Shown: positions 36,183-46,505 of the stretch, one piece after another
How the letters are laid out: each line of letters opens with the position of its first letter
How positions within the stretch are numbered: the first letter of the stretch is position 1
NCBI RefSeq assembly: GCF_016919165.1
Contig: NZ_JAFFPS010000011.1
Span: forward strand, 45,720-109,719
Direction: 5' to 3'
DNA from: Leptospira chreensis
GTDB taxonomy: Bacteria > Spirochaetota > Leptospiria > Leptospirales > Leptospiraceae
Length of the DNA stretch: 64,000 bases
Program-made: the position numbers and the translations under genes
Notes under the pieces: model-generated
Seen by the model: only the letters and a program-made list of their open reading frames with translations
Database searches by the model: none
Told to the model about the DNA's origin: nothing

Positions 36183-36539
36183 ATGATCACTATCGTTTTA
36201 CTGATACTTTCCAATATCTTTATGACCTTTGCCTGGTATGGGCATTTAAAATTTGCCAAGTCCAGTCATATGTTTTATATCATTCTTTTTTCTTGGGGGA
36301 TTGCCTTTTTTGAATATGTGCTTATGGTTCCGGCAAATCGGATTGGATATTCTGTTTATAAATTCGAAGGGTTCCAATTAAAGATCATCCAAGAAGTGAT
36401 CACCATCTTTGTGTTCATTCTGTTCGCAACTCTCTTTCTCGGAGAAAAACTCAAATGGAATTATATCGTAAGTTTTGGACTGATTCTTCTTGCGGGATAC
36501 TTTGCGTTTGGTTTTGGAAACAAATCAAACGGACACTAA
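36183..36539 (+). CDS. DUF486 (DMT-like) four-helix membrane protein
   Basis: The 118-aa product has four membrane helices. The family sequence ILSNIFMTFAWYGHLKF, WGIAFFEYVLMVPANRIGY and KIIQEVITIFVFILFATLFLGEKLKWNY matches DUF486, a small-multidrug-resistance-sized group of unknown function. Its 3' end overlaps the convergent coaB gene by 15 nt. It begins 33 nt after the sirtuin gene. Confidence 0.88.
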   Translation: MITIVLLILSNIFMTFAWYGHLKFAKSSHMFYIILFSWGIAFFEYVLMVPANRIGYSVYKFEGFQLKIIQEVITIFVFILFATLFLGEKLKWNYIVSFGLILLAGYFAFGFGNKSNGH

Positions 36540-37202
36540 AAATTGAACGAGCGCCTCTGCGATTTTTTCTTTTGGCAGGGGTCCAATTTCTTTTTCCAAA
36601 CCATTGGCACTATAAATACGAACACTAGAATCCACTTCTCCAAACCCTTTGCCCGCACCCACATAATTTCCCACAATGAAGTTAAGGCCTTTTCTTGTTA
36701 GTTTGTCCTTTGCATACTTTTCTAATTCTCTAGTTTCAGCAGCAAATCCAACACGAATGGAATTCTCTATTTTCTGTTCGGTGACGAATTCAGTGACTTG
36801 TTGTAAAACATCGGGATTTTCTTCTAACTCGAGAAGAAGGCCTTTGGTTCCTTCTGAAGTTTTTTCTTTTTTGATTTTATGTTCTGCGGTCATGATGGGA
36901 CGAAAATCAGCAGGAGCCGCTGCCATCACAAGCAAACTGTCTGCGGTAATTTCTGCTAGAACCGCATCTCGTAACTGCATGGTTGTTTCGACTTCGATAT
37001 TTCGTTTAGCGCCTGCTACATTAGTATATCGTTCCAATGTGTTTCCATGGATGTAGACCACTTCGACAGGGTATAATAAAAAAGATTTTGCGATTTCATA
37101 ACCCATTTTTCCAGATGAGGCATTGGAAATGTAACGTACAGGGTCAATCCATTCCCGAGTTGGGCCAGAAGTAACGATCACTCGTTTGAATTTTAAGTTC
37201 AT
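36525..37202 (-). CDS. coaB: Phosphopantothenoylcysteine synthetase (stand-alone CoaB)
   Basis: The 225-aa product matches the CoaB half of Coa[33 protein letters not shown] is the nucleotide-binding start; [20 protein letters not shown] and [25 protein letters not shown] supply the CTP and dimer regions. It ligates cysteine to 4'-phosphopantothenate. In most bacteria this is fused to CoaC; here the decarboxylase is a separate upstream gene overlapping by 4 nt (ATGA). Confidence 0.9.
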   Translation of the reverse strand: MNLKFKRVIVTSGPTREWIDPVRYISNASSGKMGYEIAKSFLLYPVEVVYIHGNTLERYTNVAGAKRNIEVETTMQLRDAVLAEITADSLLVMAAAPADFRPIMTAEHKIKKEKTSEGTKGLLLELEENPDVLQQVTEFVTEQKIENSIRVGFAAETRELEKYAKDKLTRKGLNFIVGNYVGAGKGFGEVDSSVRIYSANGLEKEIGPLPKEKIAEALVQFLVSV

Positions 37203-37729
37203 GAATTTGAAATATGGAGTTTGATAATTTGTTCCGTGATGGATTCGACGGTTGCCAGTTTTCCGTATCCTTCATCACCACAAACAACGATGCCTTTGTC
37301 AGGAGAAACAATAGTCACACCATCCGATTCCAAAGTTTTTAAATTCCTTTGGACAGCGGGATGTAAATACATTCCCGGATTCATAGATGGTGCAACTAAC
37401 ACAGGAGAAGTGCAAGCTAGGTATGTGGATGTGACCAAATCGTCAGCAATCCCATTGGCCATTTTTCCAATGATATTGGCGGAAGCCGGAACCACGGCAA
37501 GTACCGAGGCAATGTTTTTGATTTCGATATGGGCCATACCGGTATCAAATTCATCCACACGAACTGGTTTTCCAGTTAGGGCTTCAAAGGTAATTTTTCC
37601 AACAAACTTTGTCGCGTTGGAAGTCATAATTACACGAACAGGATATCCTTGTTTGGTAAGTCCTCTTACCAAATCACAAGCTTTGTAAGAAGCAATAGAT
37701 CCTGAAACAGCAATTACAATTTCTTTCAT
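37199..37729 (-). CDS. coaC: Phosphopantothenoylcysteine decarboxylase (stand-alone CoaC)
   Basis: The 176-aa flavoprotein has [19 protein letters not shown] (FMN binding), the active histidine in [24 protein letters not shown], the substrate motif [14 protein letters not shown] (usual PxMNxxMW) and [11 protein letters not shown] with the catalytic cysteine. It decarboxylates phosphopantothenoylcysteine in coenzyme A synthesis. It directly follows the CNNM gene with no gap and overlaps coaB by 4 nt. Confidence 0.9.
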   Translation of the reverse strand: MKEIVIAVSGSIASYKACDLVRGLTKQGYPVRVIMTSNATKFVGKITFEALTGKPVRVDEFDTGMAHIEIKNIASVLAVVPASANIIGKMANGIADDLVTSTYLACTSPVLVAPSMNPGMYLHPAVQRNLKTLESDGVTIVSPDKGIVVCGDEGYGKLATVESITEQIIKLHISNS

Positions 37730-39100
37730 CTATCTGTCCTCGTAAGAAAGTTCCCGTTCCATTTCGGAATCATTGTCTTCTTCTAATTTAGGAGTAAACA
37801 AAATGGAGATGATTTTATTTCCTTCCATTTTTTTTACCTTAAGACTTCCTTTTTTGATTTGAACGATGCTACCTTCTTTAGGCATATCTTCGTTCTTTTC
37901 CATAAAATAACCAGCGATGGTTCGGACTTCTTCCATATCGGAAGGTTCTTCCCCTTCTAAGATACCAGATAAACTAGAAAGTTCAGTTTCTCCGTCGAGA
38001 GTGATGGCTTTTGTTTTTTTATTCGTTGAAGTTACATCCACTTCATCACTGTCTGTTTCATCTCGAATTTCACCAAAAAATTCTTCTATGATATCTTCTA
38101 AGGTAAGTAAACCAGAAACTCCACCATATTCATCAATGACAATTGCCATATGTTGTTTTTTCTCGCGAAGTTTTGTCATCACACGTTCAATGGACATAGA
38201 TTCAGGAACTTTTACAAAGTCCTTCTCCATAATCACTGTGATTTTTTCTTTTTTGCCTTTGGCAGAAAGATGAGCTGCTTGCCATTTTAAATATTTCTGC
38301 ACATGGACAATCCCCACAATCCGATCCAAAGTTTGGTCATAAACGGGGTAACGAGAAAAGTTATGTTCTGCAATGAGCGGAAGCATTTTATCAATCGTTG
38401 ACTCATGAGGAATACCAATGATAGAAAGCCTATGTGTCATTACATCTTTGGCAGTGTGTTCGGAAAAATCAAAAGTCTTTTGGATGAGTTGCATCTCAGC
38501 ATTGTCAATCCGACCTTGTTTCCTTTGTTCTTCGATGATGATCATGAGCTCTTCTGCCGAGTGCACATATTTATCACCTGTCCGTTGTAAGCGGAATAAA
38601 GTGAGAATCCCTCCCGCCAAACGATTCATAATGAATGTGACAGGAAAAAATAAATAGTAGAACAACCACATAGGAGCAGAAACTCCAAGGGCGATGGCTT
38701 CTGTATTTTGAATGGCAAGAGTTTTCGGAACCAACTCTCCCAAAATCACATGGAGTAAAGTGATGAGAGTGAAAGAAACGCCAATGGAAATACTATGGAT
38801 GGTAACAAGATCCAACTCAATATGAAACATATGGAGGAATCCAGAGACAACACTTGCGAACAAGGCTTCCCCAATCCATCCAAGAAGTAGGCTTGCGACT
38901 GTGATTCCCACTTGGCAAACCGATAACATATCATCAATTTTAGAGACGGCCTTTTTAGTAATATGAGCCATAGCTCGGTTTTCTTTGACAAGCTCCTCTA
39001 GGCGAGAGGGGCGAATGGAAACCATGGCAAACTCAGCTGCTACGAAGAAACCATTGACAAAGACGAGGAGGAGGATGAGAAAGATGCCGATTATTTCCAT
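37730..39100 (-). CDS. CNNM/CorC-family membrane protein (DUF21-CBS-CorC_HlyC)
   Basis: The 456-aa product begins with a DUF21 domain of about four membrane helices (GIFLILLLVFVNGFFVAAEFAMVSIRPSRLEEL is the typical opening, followed by TVASLLLGWIGEALFA). Next comes a CBS pair (about residues 205-345, DVMTHRLSIIGIP and VIDEYGGVSGLLTLEDIIEEFFGEI, which ends in the CNNM signature). A CorC_HlyC domain follows (residues 355-440, TLDGETELS). These proteins act in magnesium or other divalent-ion efflux. The annotation as haemolysin is historical. Confidence 0.9.
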   Translation of the reverse strand: MEIIGIFLILLLVFVNGFFVAAEFAMVSIRPSRLEELVKENRAMAHITKKAVSKIDDMLSVCQVGITVASLLLGWIGEALFASVVSGFLHMFHIELDLVTIHSISIGVSFTLITLLHVILGELVPKTLAIQNTEAIALGVSAPMWLFYYLFFPVTFIMNRLAGGILTLFRLQRTGDKYVHSAEELMIIIEEQRKQGRIDNAEMQLIQKTFDFSEHTAKDVMTHRLSIIGIPHESTIDKMLPLIAEHNFSRYPVYDQTLDRIVGIVHVQKYLKWQAAHLSAKGKKEKITVIMEKDFVKVPESMSIERVMTKLREKKQHMAIVIDEYGGVSGLLTLEDIIEEFFGEIRDETDSDEVDVTSTNKKTKAITLDGETELSSLSGILEGEEPSDMEEVRTIAGYFMEKNEDMPKEGSIVQIKKGSLKVKKMEGNKIISILFTPKLEEDNDSEMERELSYEDR

Positions 39101-39272
39101 AGAAACTCGAGCACCACTAAAGTATTATGATCAGGGTCCATTGGTATGAGGAATAGAATTAAGTATTTTGGACTGATCTCCCAGTGTCGCCTATAATTTT
39201 GGCCTATTTTTGCCAGAAATGAGAAAGGAACTGGAAGTTCGTCCAAAGAATTCTACGGACATTATGTCACCA

Positions 39273-41894
39273 TTATTGTGCCGTTGCCTGGATCCAAACC
39301 CCATCTTCGCGGTAACGCGAGGGATCTGCAAGGCCCGAAACCGATCCTGCATCCAAAACAGGAAGGGTCGGAAGGTATGCGATCTTTTTTGTTCCCGATC
39401 GAAACCAAAAATGCAACCAATTGTAATGCCAAGAATAATCAGACCAAGATTTTCCAAGAACACGTTCGGTATAGACCACCATCCGAGGAACGGTTCGGTA
39501 ATCGATCCTTCGAAATAATTTTAAAAATGGAATCTCTTCCAAGTTTCCAACATCCGATTTACAAGACCAAGAAAGATTGGCGACTGAATTCACCGAACTC
39601 GTGTTTGCTGGAAAGTCCCAAAGGTGTAATCTTTCCTTTTCTTTTAAAATACGAGAACCTTCAAAATAAGCCGTCTCCACAAGATTCATTCCCTTACCTT
39701 CCAAGGAACGCATATTGGACGGACATTTCCAAGAAAACACACCAGGCGTTTTCTGTGTGTCCGATTGCGGGAGAAGAGAAAAGAAAAATACGAACTGAGT
39801 CTCTTTCATTTCTTTTTTGAGAGAACGCATCAAACTCGCGCCCGATTCATTCAAATAGATTTGTACTGTTTCGTTTTCTTTTCCCGAATGAATCAGTTCT
39901 CGAACCGAGTCAATGGCATCGGAGGTATCTGGTCTTTGGGAACGAATCACCTTCCAACTCAGTTGGTTTCTTCTGGATTCTTTCGGATTGAAGGTAAAAA
40001 GATAAAACTCATCCTTATACGGTAACAAAAGTACGGTGGGAAGTTTTGCTGATTCTAAATTTTTTACGGACTCTTCTTCGTTTTTTCTCTGGAACTGGCT
40101 TTCTGTTTCCCGGCTATCTGCATAAGTGGAATCAAAAAACTTAGATTCGCGTGCTGTAGAAAAACCAGAGAGGTATTGGAATTGTTTGTCCACAAATTGG
40201 ATTTGGAACAAAGAGTGGGGATTTCCTTTCTGAGAACGAATCCATTTAACGGAATTGTATTTGTAAATAGAGTCCAGAAGTCCCCAAACATCGTTGTCAT
40301 CTCGCAAATGACTGAGTGCATATTCAAAAAACAAATCCGTCGAAAAAGCAAGTGGCCTGTAATTGCGAATATAATATAAATCTTCGTATACATTGTTTTG
40401 CAGGTAGTCGGCAACTCCATCTCGAATGTTTCCATTCACCGGACCCTTTTTACCAGAAGCCGTGTGGGCAAAAACAAATCCAAAGTTCCGAAGGAACTCT
40501 GCTGCATAAAAAGTATTTTCCTCATCCAAAATTCCCCGACTCTTTGTTAACTCAATCGTGGACTTACGAAATTCCTTTCGATATATTTGGTTGTAGCCTT
40601 GTAAGATGGTGGCCGCATATTCCAATCGCCTCCATTTTTTTTCTTGGGCCATGTAGATGATTTCATCTGTCATCCGAGAAGACAATTCAGGATTTTGATC
40701 CATTAACATCTGCGAAATTCTAAGTTTGGGCCAGATGTCCGCTTCCGTCAGTTTTTCTGGGTCTTGGATTTTTTGTAAGGCTTTGAGTGCAGCCTCAGGT
40801 CCACTGACTTTGTACAAAGATACGGAAATCAAATCTTTAACTCCCGTAATGGACATGGGTTCATTTAAAAAGGGATGATGGATGTCCGCCGACCAGTTGT
40901 TTAAATCCAACTTCAAATAGTATTCTAAAGATTTTTTGTAATCTTTCTGAAAATAAGCAAGTGCACCTAACTTTACATAGACTCGATTGAGGATCGATGC
41001 CTTCTTTCCTCTGGCTGACCTAAGAAAATTGAGCAATGATTCTTCGGCTCCCGAATAGTCCCCACCCAAGATTTGAAAAAATGCCATCCGTTCGTTGGAG
41101 TTTTCGCCAATCGATCCATCTGTGATTTTTTCCAAATCCATAATCATTTTCTGTAAATGGATTCCTTCCCTTACAAATCCTAAAAAGGAAAGTTTGGCGG
41201 GAAGATCTTCGTCAATTCGATCCAAAAGGGGAATCCATTCCAAATTGGGATCTTCAAAAAAAGGAGAACTGACTCGCATAATGTTCACAAAATGTTTATG
41301 CATGTCCTTCTCTTTCCCAGAAGGAAGGTCAATGTAGTACTGCAGACGGAATACACGGCATAAAGAATAGTACGGTTTGGTTTTTTGGCAGTCCATTCGG
41401 ATCATGGACTTTTTTTCATCTTCTCCCGCTTGGAAAAGATTGGTTCGCATGTTTTTTGCTAGGTTGCGAAAGTAAGTGTTGGGCTCTTTTTGGATGTAAT
41501 TGTCTAAAATTTTGATGGCTTGGACTTCTTCCCCTTGCGACTGTTTCCAGAGAGAAGTCAGCAAAAAATCGGCAAAGGCATATTCGCCTTTTTTGGTGCG
41601 TAGGTCATAGAGTATATTGGCAATACCCACTTTATCTTTTTTACGTAGGTAATACTCCCCTAACATGAGATAGTAGTCTATCTCTTGGATTTGGGACATC
41701 CCTTCCGGGTTTTTAAATCGGAATTCATCCCTTCCATTTAAGATTTCTTTTCCTTGAATGAGGAGTTTGGAAGAAGATCCCGACACCACCCAACCATGAT
41801 TTCTTTGGGATTGGCCTAATAAATTTCCTGCCGGTAGTGCGGAAATACAACATAGAAAAATAGAAAGTGACAGGCGATTCATCATCGTATCCAT
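39273..41894 (-). CDS. Exported TPR protein with degenerate CHAT-like C-terminus
   Basis: The 873-aa product has an N-terminal signal peptide (LSLSIFLCCISALPAGNLLGQS). It then has helical TPR-like repeats to about residue 600, with YFQKDYKKSLEYYLKLD among the clearer ones. The last 260 residues follow the order of a CHAT domain: a strand LPTVLLLPYKDEFYLFTF, a helix, RLHLWDFPAN where the catalytic histidine would lie, then PRMVVYTER where SAC normally supplies cysteine, and LHFWFRSGTKKIAYLPT matching the late FLxAGA..V.. helix-strand. The cysteine is absent. The CHAT reading is an inference. The gene is divergent from the hybrid kinase, 44 nt away. Confidence 0.6.
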   Translation of the reverse strand: MDTMMNRLSLSIFLCCISALPAGNLLGQSQRNHGWVVSGSSSKLLIQGKEILNGRDEFRFKNPEGMSQIQEIDYYLMLGEYYLRKKDKVGIANILYDLRTKKGEYAFADFLLTSLWKQSQGEEVQAIKILDNYIQKEPNTYFRNLAKNMRTNLFQAGEDEKKSMIRMDCQKTKPYYSLCRVFRLQYYIDLPSGKEKDMHKHFVNIMRVSSPFFEDPNLEWIPLLDRIDEDLPAKLSFLGFVREGIHLQKMIMDLEKITDGSIGENSNERMAFFQILGGDYSGAEESLLNFLRSARGKKASILNRVYVKLGALAYFQKDYKKSLEYYLKLDLNNWSADIHHPFLNEPMSITGVKDLISVSLYKVSGPEAALKALQKIQDPEKLTEADIWPKLRISQMLMDQNPELSSRMTDEIIYMAQEKKWRRLEYAATILQGYNQIYRKEFRKSTIELTKSRGILDEENTFYAAEFLRNFGFVFAHTASGKKGPVNGNIRDGVADYLQNNVYEDLYYIRNYRPLAFSTDLFFEYALSHLRDDNDVWGLLDSIYKYNSVKWIRSQKGNPHSLFQIQFVDKQFQYLSGFSTARESKFFDSTYADSRETESQFQRKNEEESVKNLESAKLPTVLLLPYKDEFYLFTFNPKESRRNQLSWKVIRSQRPDTSDAIDSVRELIHSGKENETVQIYLNESGASLMRSLKKEMKETQFVFFFSLLPQSDTQKTPGVFSWKCPSNMRSLEGKGMNLVETAYFEGSRILKEKERLHLWDFPANTSSVNSVANLSWSCKSDVGNLEEIPFLKLFRRIDYRTVPRMVVYTERVLGKSWSDYSWHYNWLHFWFRSGTKKIAYLPTLPVLDAGSVSGLADPSRYREDGVWIQATAQ

Positions 41895-41938
41895 TATTCT
41901 TTAGGATCAATCGTTTAGGTCAAGTGACATAACAATTC

Positions 41939-44900
41939 ATGGCAGAAAGTTTCAACTACCAATCCATTGTGGAGAGTTTTGACGAATTTTTAATCTACGT
42001 AGACCCCTTTTTGGAAATCCAATTTTCCCGCACTTCTCCCAATCTCTATTTGCCACCTGAATCCATTTCCACGGGAAAACATATCAACGACCTACATATC
42101 ATTCCCAGGGATGCCCTCATCCTGACTAACCTTTGCCAAGAAACTTTGGCAAGAAGGACTCCCTTCCAATTCACAACAAGCCTACTCGGAAACCCGTTTC
42201 GAATCTCAGGAAGGTATTTGGAATTCAAAAATACACCCGGAGTCATCCTACGCGGCGAACCTAACTTTAGCATCGAAAATGTAATTTTAGACAGTGGCCC
42301 TTACGTGATCTTTCGATTTAAATTTGATTCGGAATTTTTAACTACCTATGTATCTCCCAATGTTTCTCTCAACCTAGGTTATCAAACCGGTGATTTCAAA
42401 AAAGGAATGTTAAAACCGGAGGATCTTGTCCATCCCGATGATAAAGAAAAGGCAGACAAAGAAGAAAGAGAACAAATCAAAAACAAATCGCGGACTTACC
42501 AAAGAGAATACAGATATAAAAAACAAGACGGAACTTATATTTATGTTTCTGATTATAGTGTAGTCAGCTATTTCAGCTCCCTTCCTACCGAAAAAATTTC
42601 TTACCTCATCGACATTACAGAAAGGAAAGACAAAGAGTTAGAAATTTTAAAACAACGGGACGAACTAGCCAGGATCAAACTTCTTTTCGAAGAAACCAAT
42701 GCGGCGGCAAACGTAGGAGCTTGGGATGTTGATTTAGTCAATCATACATTGTATTGGGCAAAAGAAACAAAACGAATTCACGAAGTCTCTGAGGATTATA
42801 TCCCGGAATTAGATACTGCATTTGATTTTTATCCCATTGAGTCGGATCGGAAAATTTTATTATCCTCTTTTAAGGAAGCCGCCACCAACGGAACTTCTTA
42901 TGATTTGGTTCTACAAATTAAAACAGTGACTGGAAAATTCAAATGGGTAAGAACCATTGGACATTCTGTATTTAAAGATGGGATATGCATTCGAGTTTTT
43001 GGAAGTTTCCAAGACATCACAAGAAGTGTACATTTAGATTTACAACGAGAAGAAGCACTAGCCAATTTAGAAACCATCCTTGATGCCACTACACACGTAA
43101 CCATCATTGGAACGGATACAAATGGAATCATCACCCACTTCAATAAAGGTGCCGAATACCATTTACAATTCTCCTCAGAGGAAGTAGTTGGAAAAACTTC
43201 GCCAGAAATTTTTCACATTCCTGAAGAAATACAAGCACGAGCGAAAGTTCTTTCCAATAAATTCGGAGTCCCGATCTCTGGATTTGAAACTTTTATATAC
43301 AAAGCAAAGTTAGGTGAATACGACTCCAACGAGTGGACTTATGTTCGTAAGGACAAAAGTAAATTTCCTGTCCAACTAGTTGCCACTGCCAGTAAAAATA
43401 AAAAAGGGGAAATTACCGGCTATTTAGGCATAGGGATCGATATATCGGCCCATAAGGCCACCGAAGAAGCGTTACGTGCCAGTGAAAGTCGTTGGCAATT
43501 TGCTCTAGAGGGTTCGGGAGATGGGATTTGGGATTGGAATTCCCAAACCAACAAAGTTTTCTTTTCCAACCAATGGAAAAATATGTTAGGGTATGCGGAA
43601 GATGAAATTGGGTCCGATGTATCGGAATGGGAATCAAGAGTCCATCCTGAAGACAAACCAAACTACTTTGCTGCTTTAGATAGACATTTTGATGGGGAAA
43701 CCAGTGTTTACGTCAACGAACACCGGATGTTATGCAAAGACGGAACTTATAAATGGATTTTAGATCGTGGAAAAGTGGTGGAATGGACAGAAGATGGTAA
43801 ACCCCTTCGAATGATCGGAACCCATACCGATACCACAGAACGGAAGTTACTCGAACAAGCTCTAATTGTGGCTCGTGAAAATGCAGAGAAAGCCTCCCAA
43901 GCAAAATCAGACTTTCTTGCCAATATGAGTCACGAAATTCGAACCCCACTCAATGGTGTGATTGGTTTTTCCGACCTTTTGATGCGAACGGACCTAAGCC
44001 AAGTGCAGAAAAAATATATGGAGACTGTATATCTTTCCGCCAATTCCCTACTCGATCTCATCAACGATATCCTAGACTTTTCAAAAATAGAATCGGGAAA
44101 GATGGAACTCTATAAGGAGAGGATCAACTTATACGATTTACTCCACCAAATTGCGGAAATTGTAAAACACAAAGCCTACGAAAAGGGACTGGAGCTCATT
44201 CTCAACATTTCACCAAAAGTTCCAAGAAACATATTTGTAGATTCTTTGCGACTCAGACAAATCCTTTTGAATTTAATTGGTAACGCTTTAAAGTTTACTC
44301 TAAAAGGGGAAATCCAAATTAAAATATCTGCTGAACCAAAAGAGAAAAACGAATACCTATTTCTTTTTGAAGTGATTGATACAGGAATTGGTATCAGTCC
44401 AGAAAACAAAGATAAAATTTTTGAAGTGTTTTCTCAAGCAGATACATCCACCACACGTCAGTTTGGTGGAACAGGCCTTGGATTATCAATCTCAAGCAAA
44501 TTATTAAACTTATTTAATTCTAAAATGGAATTGGAATCGGAACGCGACAAAGGATCACGTTTCTTTTTCAAAATCCTCACCCTTGCCGACAACGAAAGAA
44601 ATATAGAACCAGAACTGAACCAAATCAAAAAAGTAATGGCCCTAGATGACAACGAAACCAATTTATTTGTGATCGAAGAAATGTTATCACATAAAGGAAT
44701 TCAGGTAGATAGCTTCCGATCTCCAAAAGAAGCTTTGGATATCATCGGTTCTGGAGTTTTTTATGATGTGGTCATAGCGGATTATAATATGCCCGAGATG
44801 AGTGGCCTTGATTTTATAGAAGAACTTTTAAAAACCGTAGACTCCAAACACTTCAAAAAACCATTTTTATCCCTCCACACTTCCTCCAATGAGGAAGGTA

Positions 44901-45433
44901 TTTATGAAAGAGGAAAAAAACTGGGAGTTCAATCTGTCCTTTTAAAACCCATCCAAACCAATATCCTATATGAAAGTTTGGACAAACTGGTTTCTGGAAA
45001 AACCTACGAAGCCGAAAAGGCAAATTTCGAAACCGTAAAACCCATCCAAACCAATGAAAAAATTAAGGTAATGATTGTAGAGGACAATCCGGTCAACATG
45101 ATGTTAACCAAAGCCATTGTTCAAAAATCCTTACCAGGTACTATCATCGTTGAAGCAGCAAACGGAGTTTTGGCGGTAGAAAATTTCATCCAAACAGAGC
45201 CACAATTAGTATTTATGGATGTCCAAATGCCAGAAATGAATGGATACGATGCCACAAAAGCCATTCGAAAACTAGAAAATGGAAAACTTGTGCCTATCAT
45301 TGCCCTCACCGCAGGAACTCTGTCAGGTGAAGAAGAACGTTGTCTCAACTGTGGAATGAACGATTATATCTCAAAACCAGTCGTTTTAAAGACCATAGCC
45401 GAAAAGATGAAACACTGGCTCCAATTGCACTAG
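41939..45433 (+). CDS. Multi-PAS hybrid histidine kinase with two receiver domains
   Basis: The 1164-aa product is soluble, with no membrane helix. At least four PAS/PAC units lie in residues about 100-640 (ends marked DITERKD, DITRSV, DISAHKA, DTTERK), and the first 95 residues look like a fifth. The HisKA box has H665 in ANMSHEIRTPLNGV. The ATPase domain shows NLIGNALKFT, DTGIGISPE and FGGTGLGLSIS. Two receivers follow with D948 (ADYNMPEM) and D1094 (MDVQMPEM). Both keep the phospho-acceptor and lysine motifs (LKP, SKP). There is no output domain, so it probably signals through a separate phosphotransfer partner. Confidence 0.92.
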   Translation: MAESFNYQSIVESFDEFLIYVDPFLEIQFSRTSPNLYLPPESISTGKHINDLHIIPRDALILTNLCQETLARRTPFQFTTSLLGNPFRISGRYLEFKNTPGVILRGEPNFSIENVILDSGPYVIFRFKFDSEFLTTYVSPNVSLNLGYQTGDFKKGMLKPEDLVHPDDKEKADKEEREQIKNKSRTYQREYRYKKQDGTYIYVSDYSVVSYFSSLPTEKISYLIDITERKDKELEILKQRDELARIKLLFEETNAAANVGAWDVDLVNHTLYWAKETKRIHEVSEDYIPELDTAFDFYPIESDRKILLSSFKEAATNGTSYDLVLQIKTVTGKFKWVRTIGHSVFKDGICIRVFGSFQDITRSVHLDLQREEALANLETILDATTHVTIIGTDTNGIITHFNKGAEYHLQFSSEEVVGKTSPEIFHIPEEIQARAKVLSNKFGVPISGFETFIYKAKLGEYDSNEWTYVRKDKSKFPVQLVATASKNKKGEITGYLGIGIDISAHKATEEALRASESRWQFALEGSGDGIWDWNSQTNKVFFSNQWKNMLGYAEDEIGSDVSEWESRVHPEDKPNYFAALDRHFDGETSVYVNEHRMLCKDGTYKWILDRGKVVEWTEDGKPLRMIGTHTDTTERKLLEQALIVARENAEKASQAKSDFLANMSHEIRTPLNGVIGFSDLLMRTDLSQVQKKYMETVYLSANSLLDLINDILDFSKIESGKMELYKERINLYDLLHQIAEIVKHKAYEKGLELILNISPKVPRNIFVDSLRLRQILLNLIGNALKFTLKGEIQIKISAEPKEKNEYLFLFEVIDTGIGISPENKDKIFEVFSQADTSTTRQFGGTGLGLSISSKLLNLFNSKMELESERDKGSRFFFKILTLADNERNIEPELNQIKKVMALDDNETNLFVIEEMLSHKGIQVDSFRSPKEALDIIGSGVFYDVVIADYNMPEMSGLDFIEELLKTVDSKHFKKPFLSLHTSSNEEGIYERGKKLGVQSVLLKPIQTNILYESLDKLVSGKTYEAEKANFETVKPIQTNEKIKVMIVEDNPVNMMLTKAIVQKSLPGTIIVEAANGVLAVENFIQTEPQLVFMDVQMPEMNGYDATKAIRKLENGKLVPIIALTAGTLSGEEERCLNCGMNDYISKPVVLKTIAEKMKHWLQLH

Positions 45434-45569
45434 TCCGCCAATCTACTAGTCAATTTCTACAATATACAGCACAAAACTTCTCTCTATTTTCATCTAAGGG
45501 AACGATTCTCGTTTTCTGTACGCTCACCAAATCAGTCAATAAAGATCCATTTCAAAAAAGAGGTCATTT

Positions 45570-46505
45570 ATGGCAGAACAAACCCAACACGCTTTGGGAG
45601 ATTTAGCCGCACGCCAACTGGCAAATACGGTAAAAACGAATGCACAATACAGTGCGATCACCCCACGTTTCCTAGTCAGATTACTTGACTGGAAACCGTT
45701 AGAGGCAGGTGTTCTTCGTGTCAACCGAGTCAAATCCAATACACAAGTTGATGTACTTTGTGGACAAAAGGGAGAACAAGAACTTCCAGAAACATTTGTT
45801 AACTACGAAGAAAAACCACGTGAATACACCCTCAGTTTAATCTCTACTATCCTTGATGTACAAACCAGAGTTTCTGATTTATACAGCTCTCCACATGAAC
45901 AAATTAACGAACAACTTCGTTTGGCGATTGAAAGTGTAAAAGAAAAACAAGAACTCGAGTTAATCAATAACGAAGATTACGGACTACTTAAAAATGTTCC
46001 GGCTCACCAAAGAATTAATACAAGAAAAGGGCCACCTACTCCAGATGATTTAGATGATCTTATCACTAAAGTTTGGAAAGAACCTTCTTTCTTCTTAGCT
46101 CACCCACTCGCAATTGCTGCGTTCGGTCGTGAATGTACAAGAAGAGGAGTTCCACCGGCCACCGTTACTATGTTTGGTGCTCAATTCTTAACTTGGAGAG
46201 GACTTCCACTCATTCCTACCGACAAACTTCTTGTCAACGGAGAAACAAATCCAAAGTCAGCAGCAGGAACATCTAGTATCTTACTTCTTAGAGTCGGTGA
46301 GAAAAAACAAGGGGTAGTCGGTTTATTCCAATCCAATTTACCAGGCGAACAAACTCCAGGTCTCTCGGTTCGATTTATGGGAATTAACAGATCTGCAATT
46401 GGTTCGTATTTAATTTCCCTTTACTGCTCAGCAGCCATACTTACGGACGATGCCATTGCGGCACTAGACAACGTAGATGTGGGAAATTATTATGAATACA
46501 AATGA
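45570..46505 (+). CDS. Family 2A encapsulin nanocompartment shell protein
   Basis: The 311-aa product is an HK97-fold shell subunit of the Family 2A (SrpI/MMP-I) type. Visible family features: ALGDLAARQLANTVKT and SAITPRFLVRLLDWKPLEAGVLRVNRV at the N-terminus, INTRKGPPTPDDLDDLITKVW, FLAHPLAIAAFGRECTRRGVPP with MFGAQFLTWRGLPLIPTDKL, and GLSVRFMGINRSAIGSYLISLY. There is no cyclic-nucleotide domain, which separates it from Family 2B. It should self-assemble into a closed icosahedral shell. AAGAGG lies 6 nt before the ATG. The cargo gene overlaps its last 14 nt. Confidence 0.92.
   Translation: MAEQTQHALGDLAARQLANTVKTNAQYSAITPRFLVRLLDWKPLEAGVLRVNRVKSNTQVDVLCGQKGEQELPETFVNYEEKPREYTLSLISTILDVQTRVSDLYSSPHEQINEQLRLAIESVKEKQELELINNEDYGLLKNVPAHQRINTRKGPPTPDDLDDLITKVWKEPSFFLAHPLAIAAFGRECTRRGVPPATVTMFGAQFLTWRGLPLIPTDKLLVNGETNPKSAAGTSSILLLRVGEKKQGVVGLFQSNLPGEQTPGLSVRFMGINRSAIGSYLISLYCSAAILTDDAIAALDNVDVGNYYEYK

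Noticed and set aside
39210..40660. Plus-strand frames opposite the TPR protein gene
   Set aside because: No homology, no ribosome sites, and they are explained by the long coding frame on the other strand.
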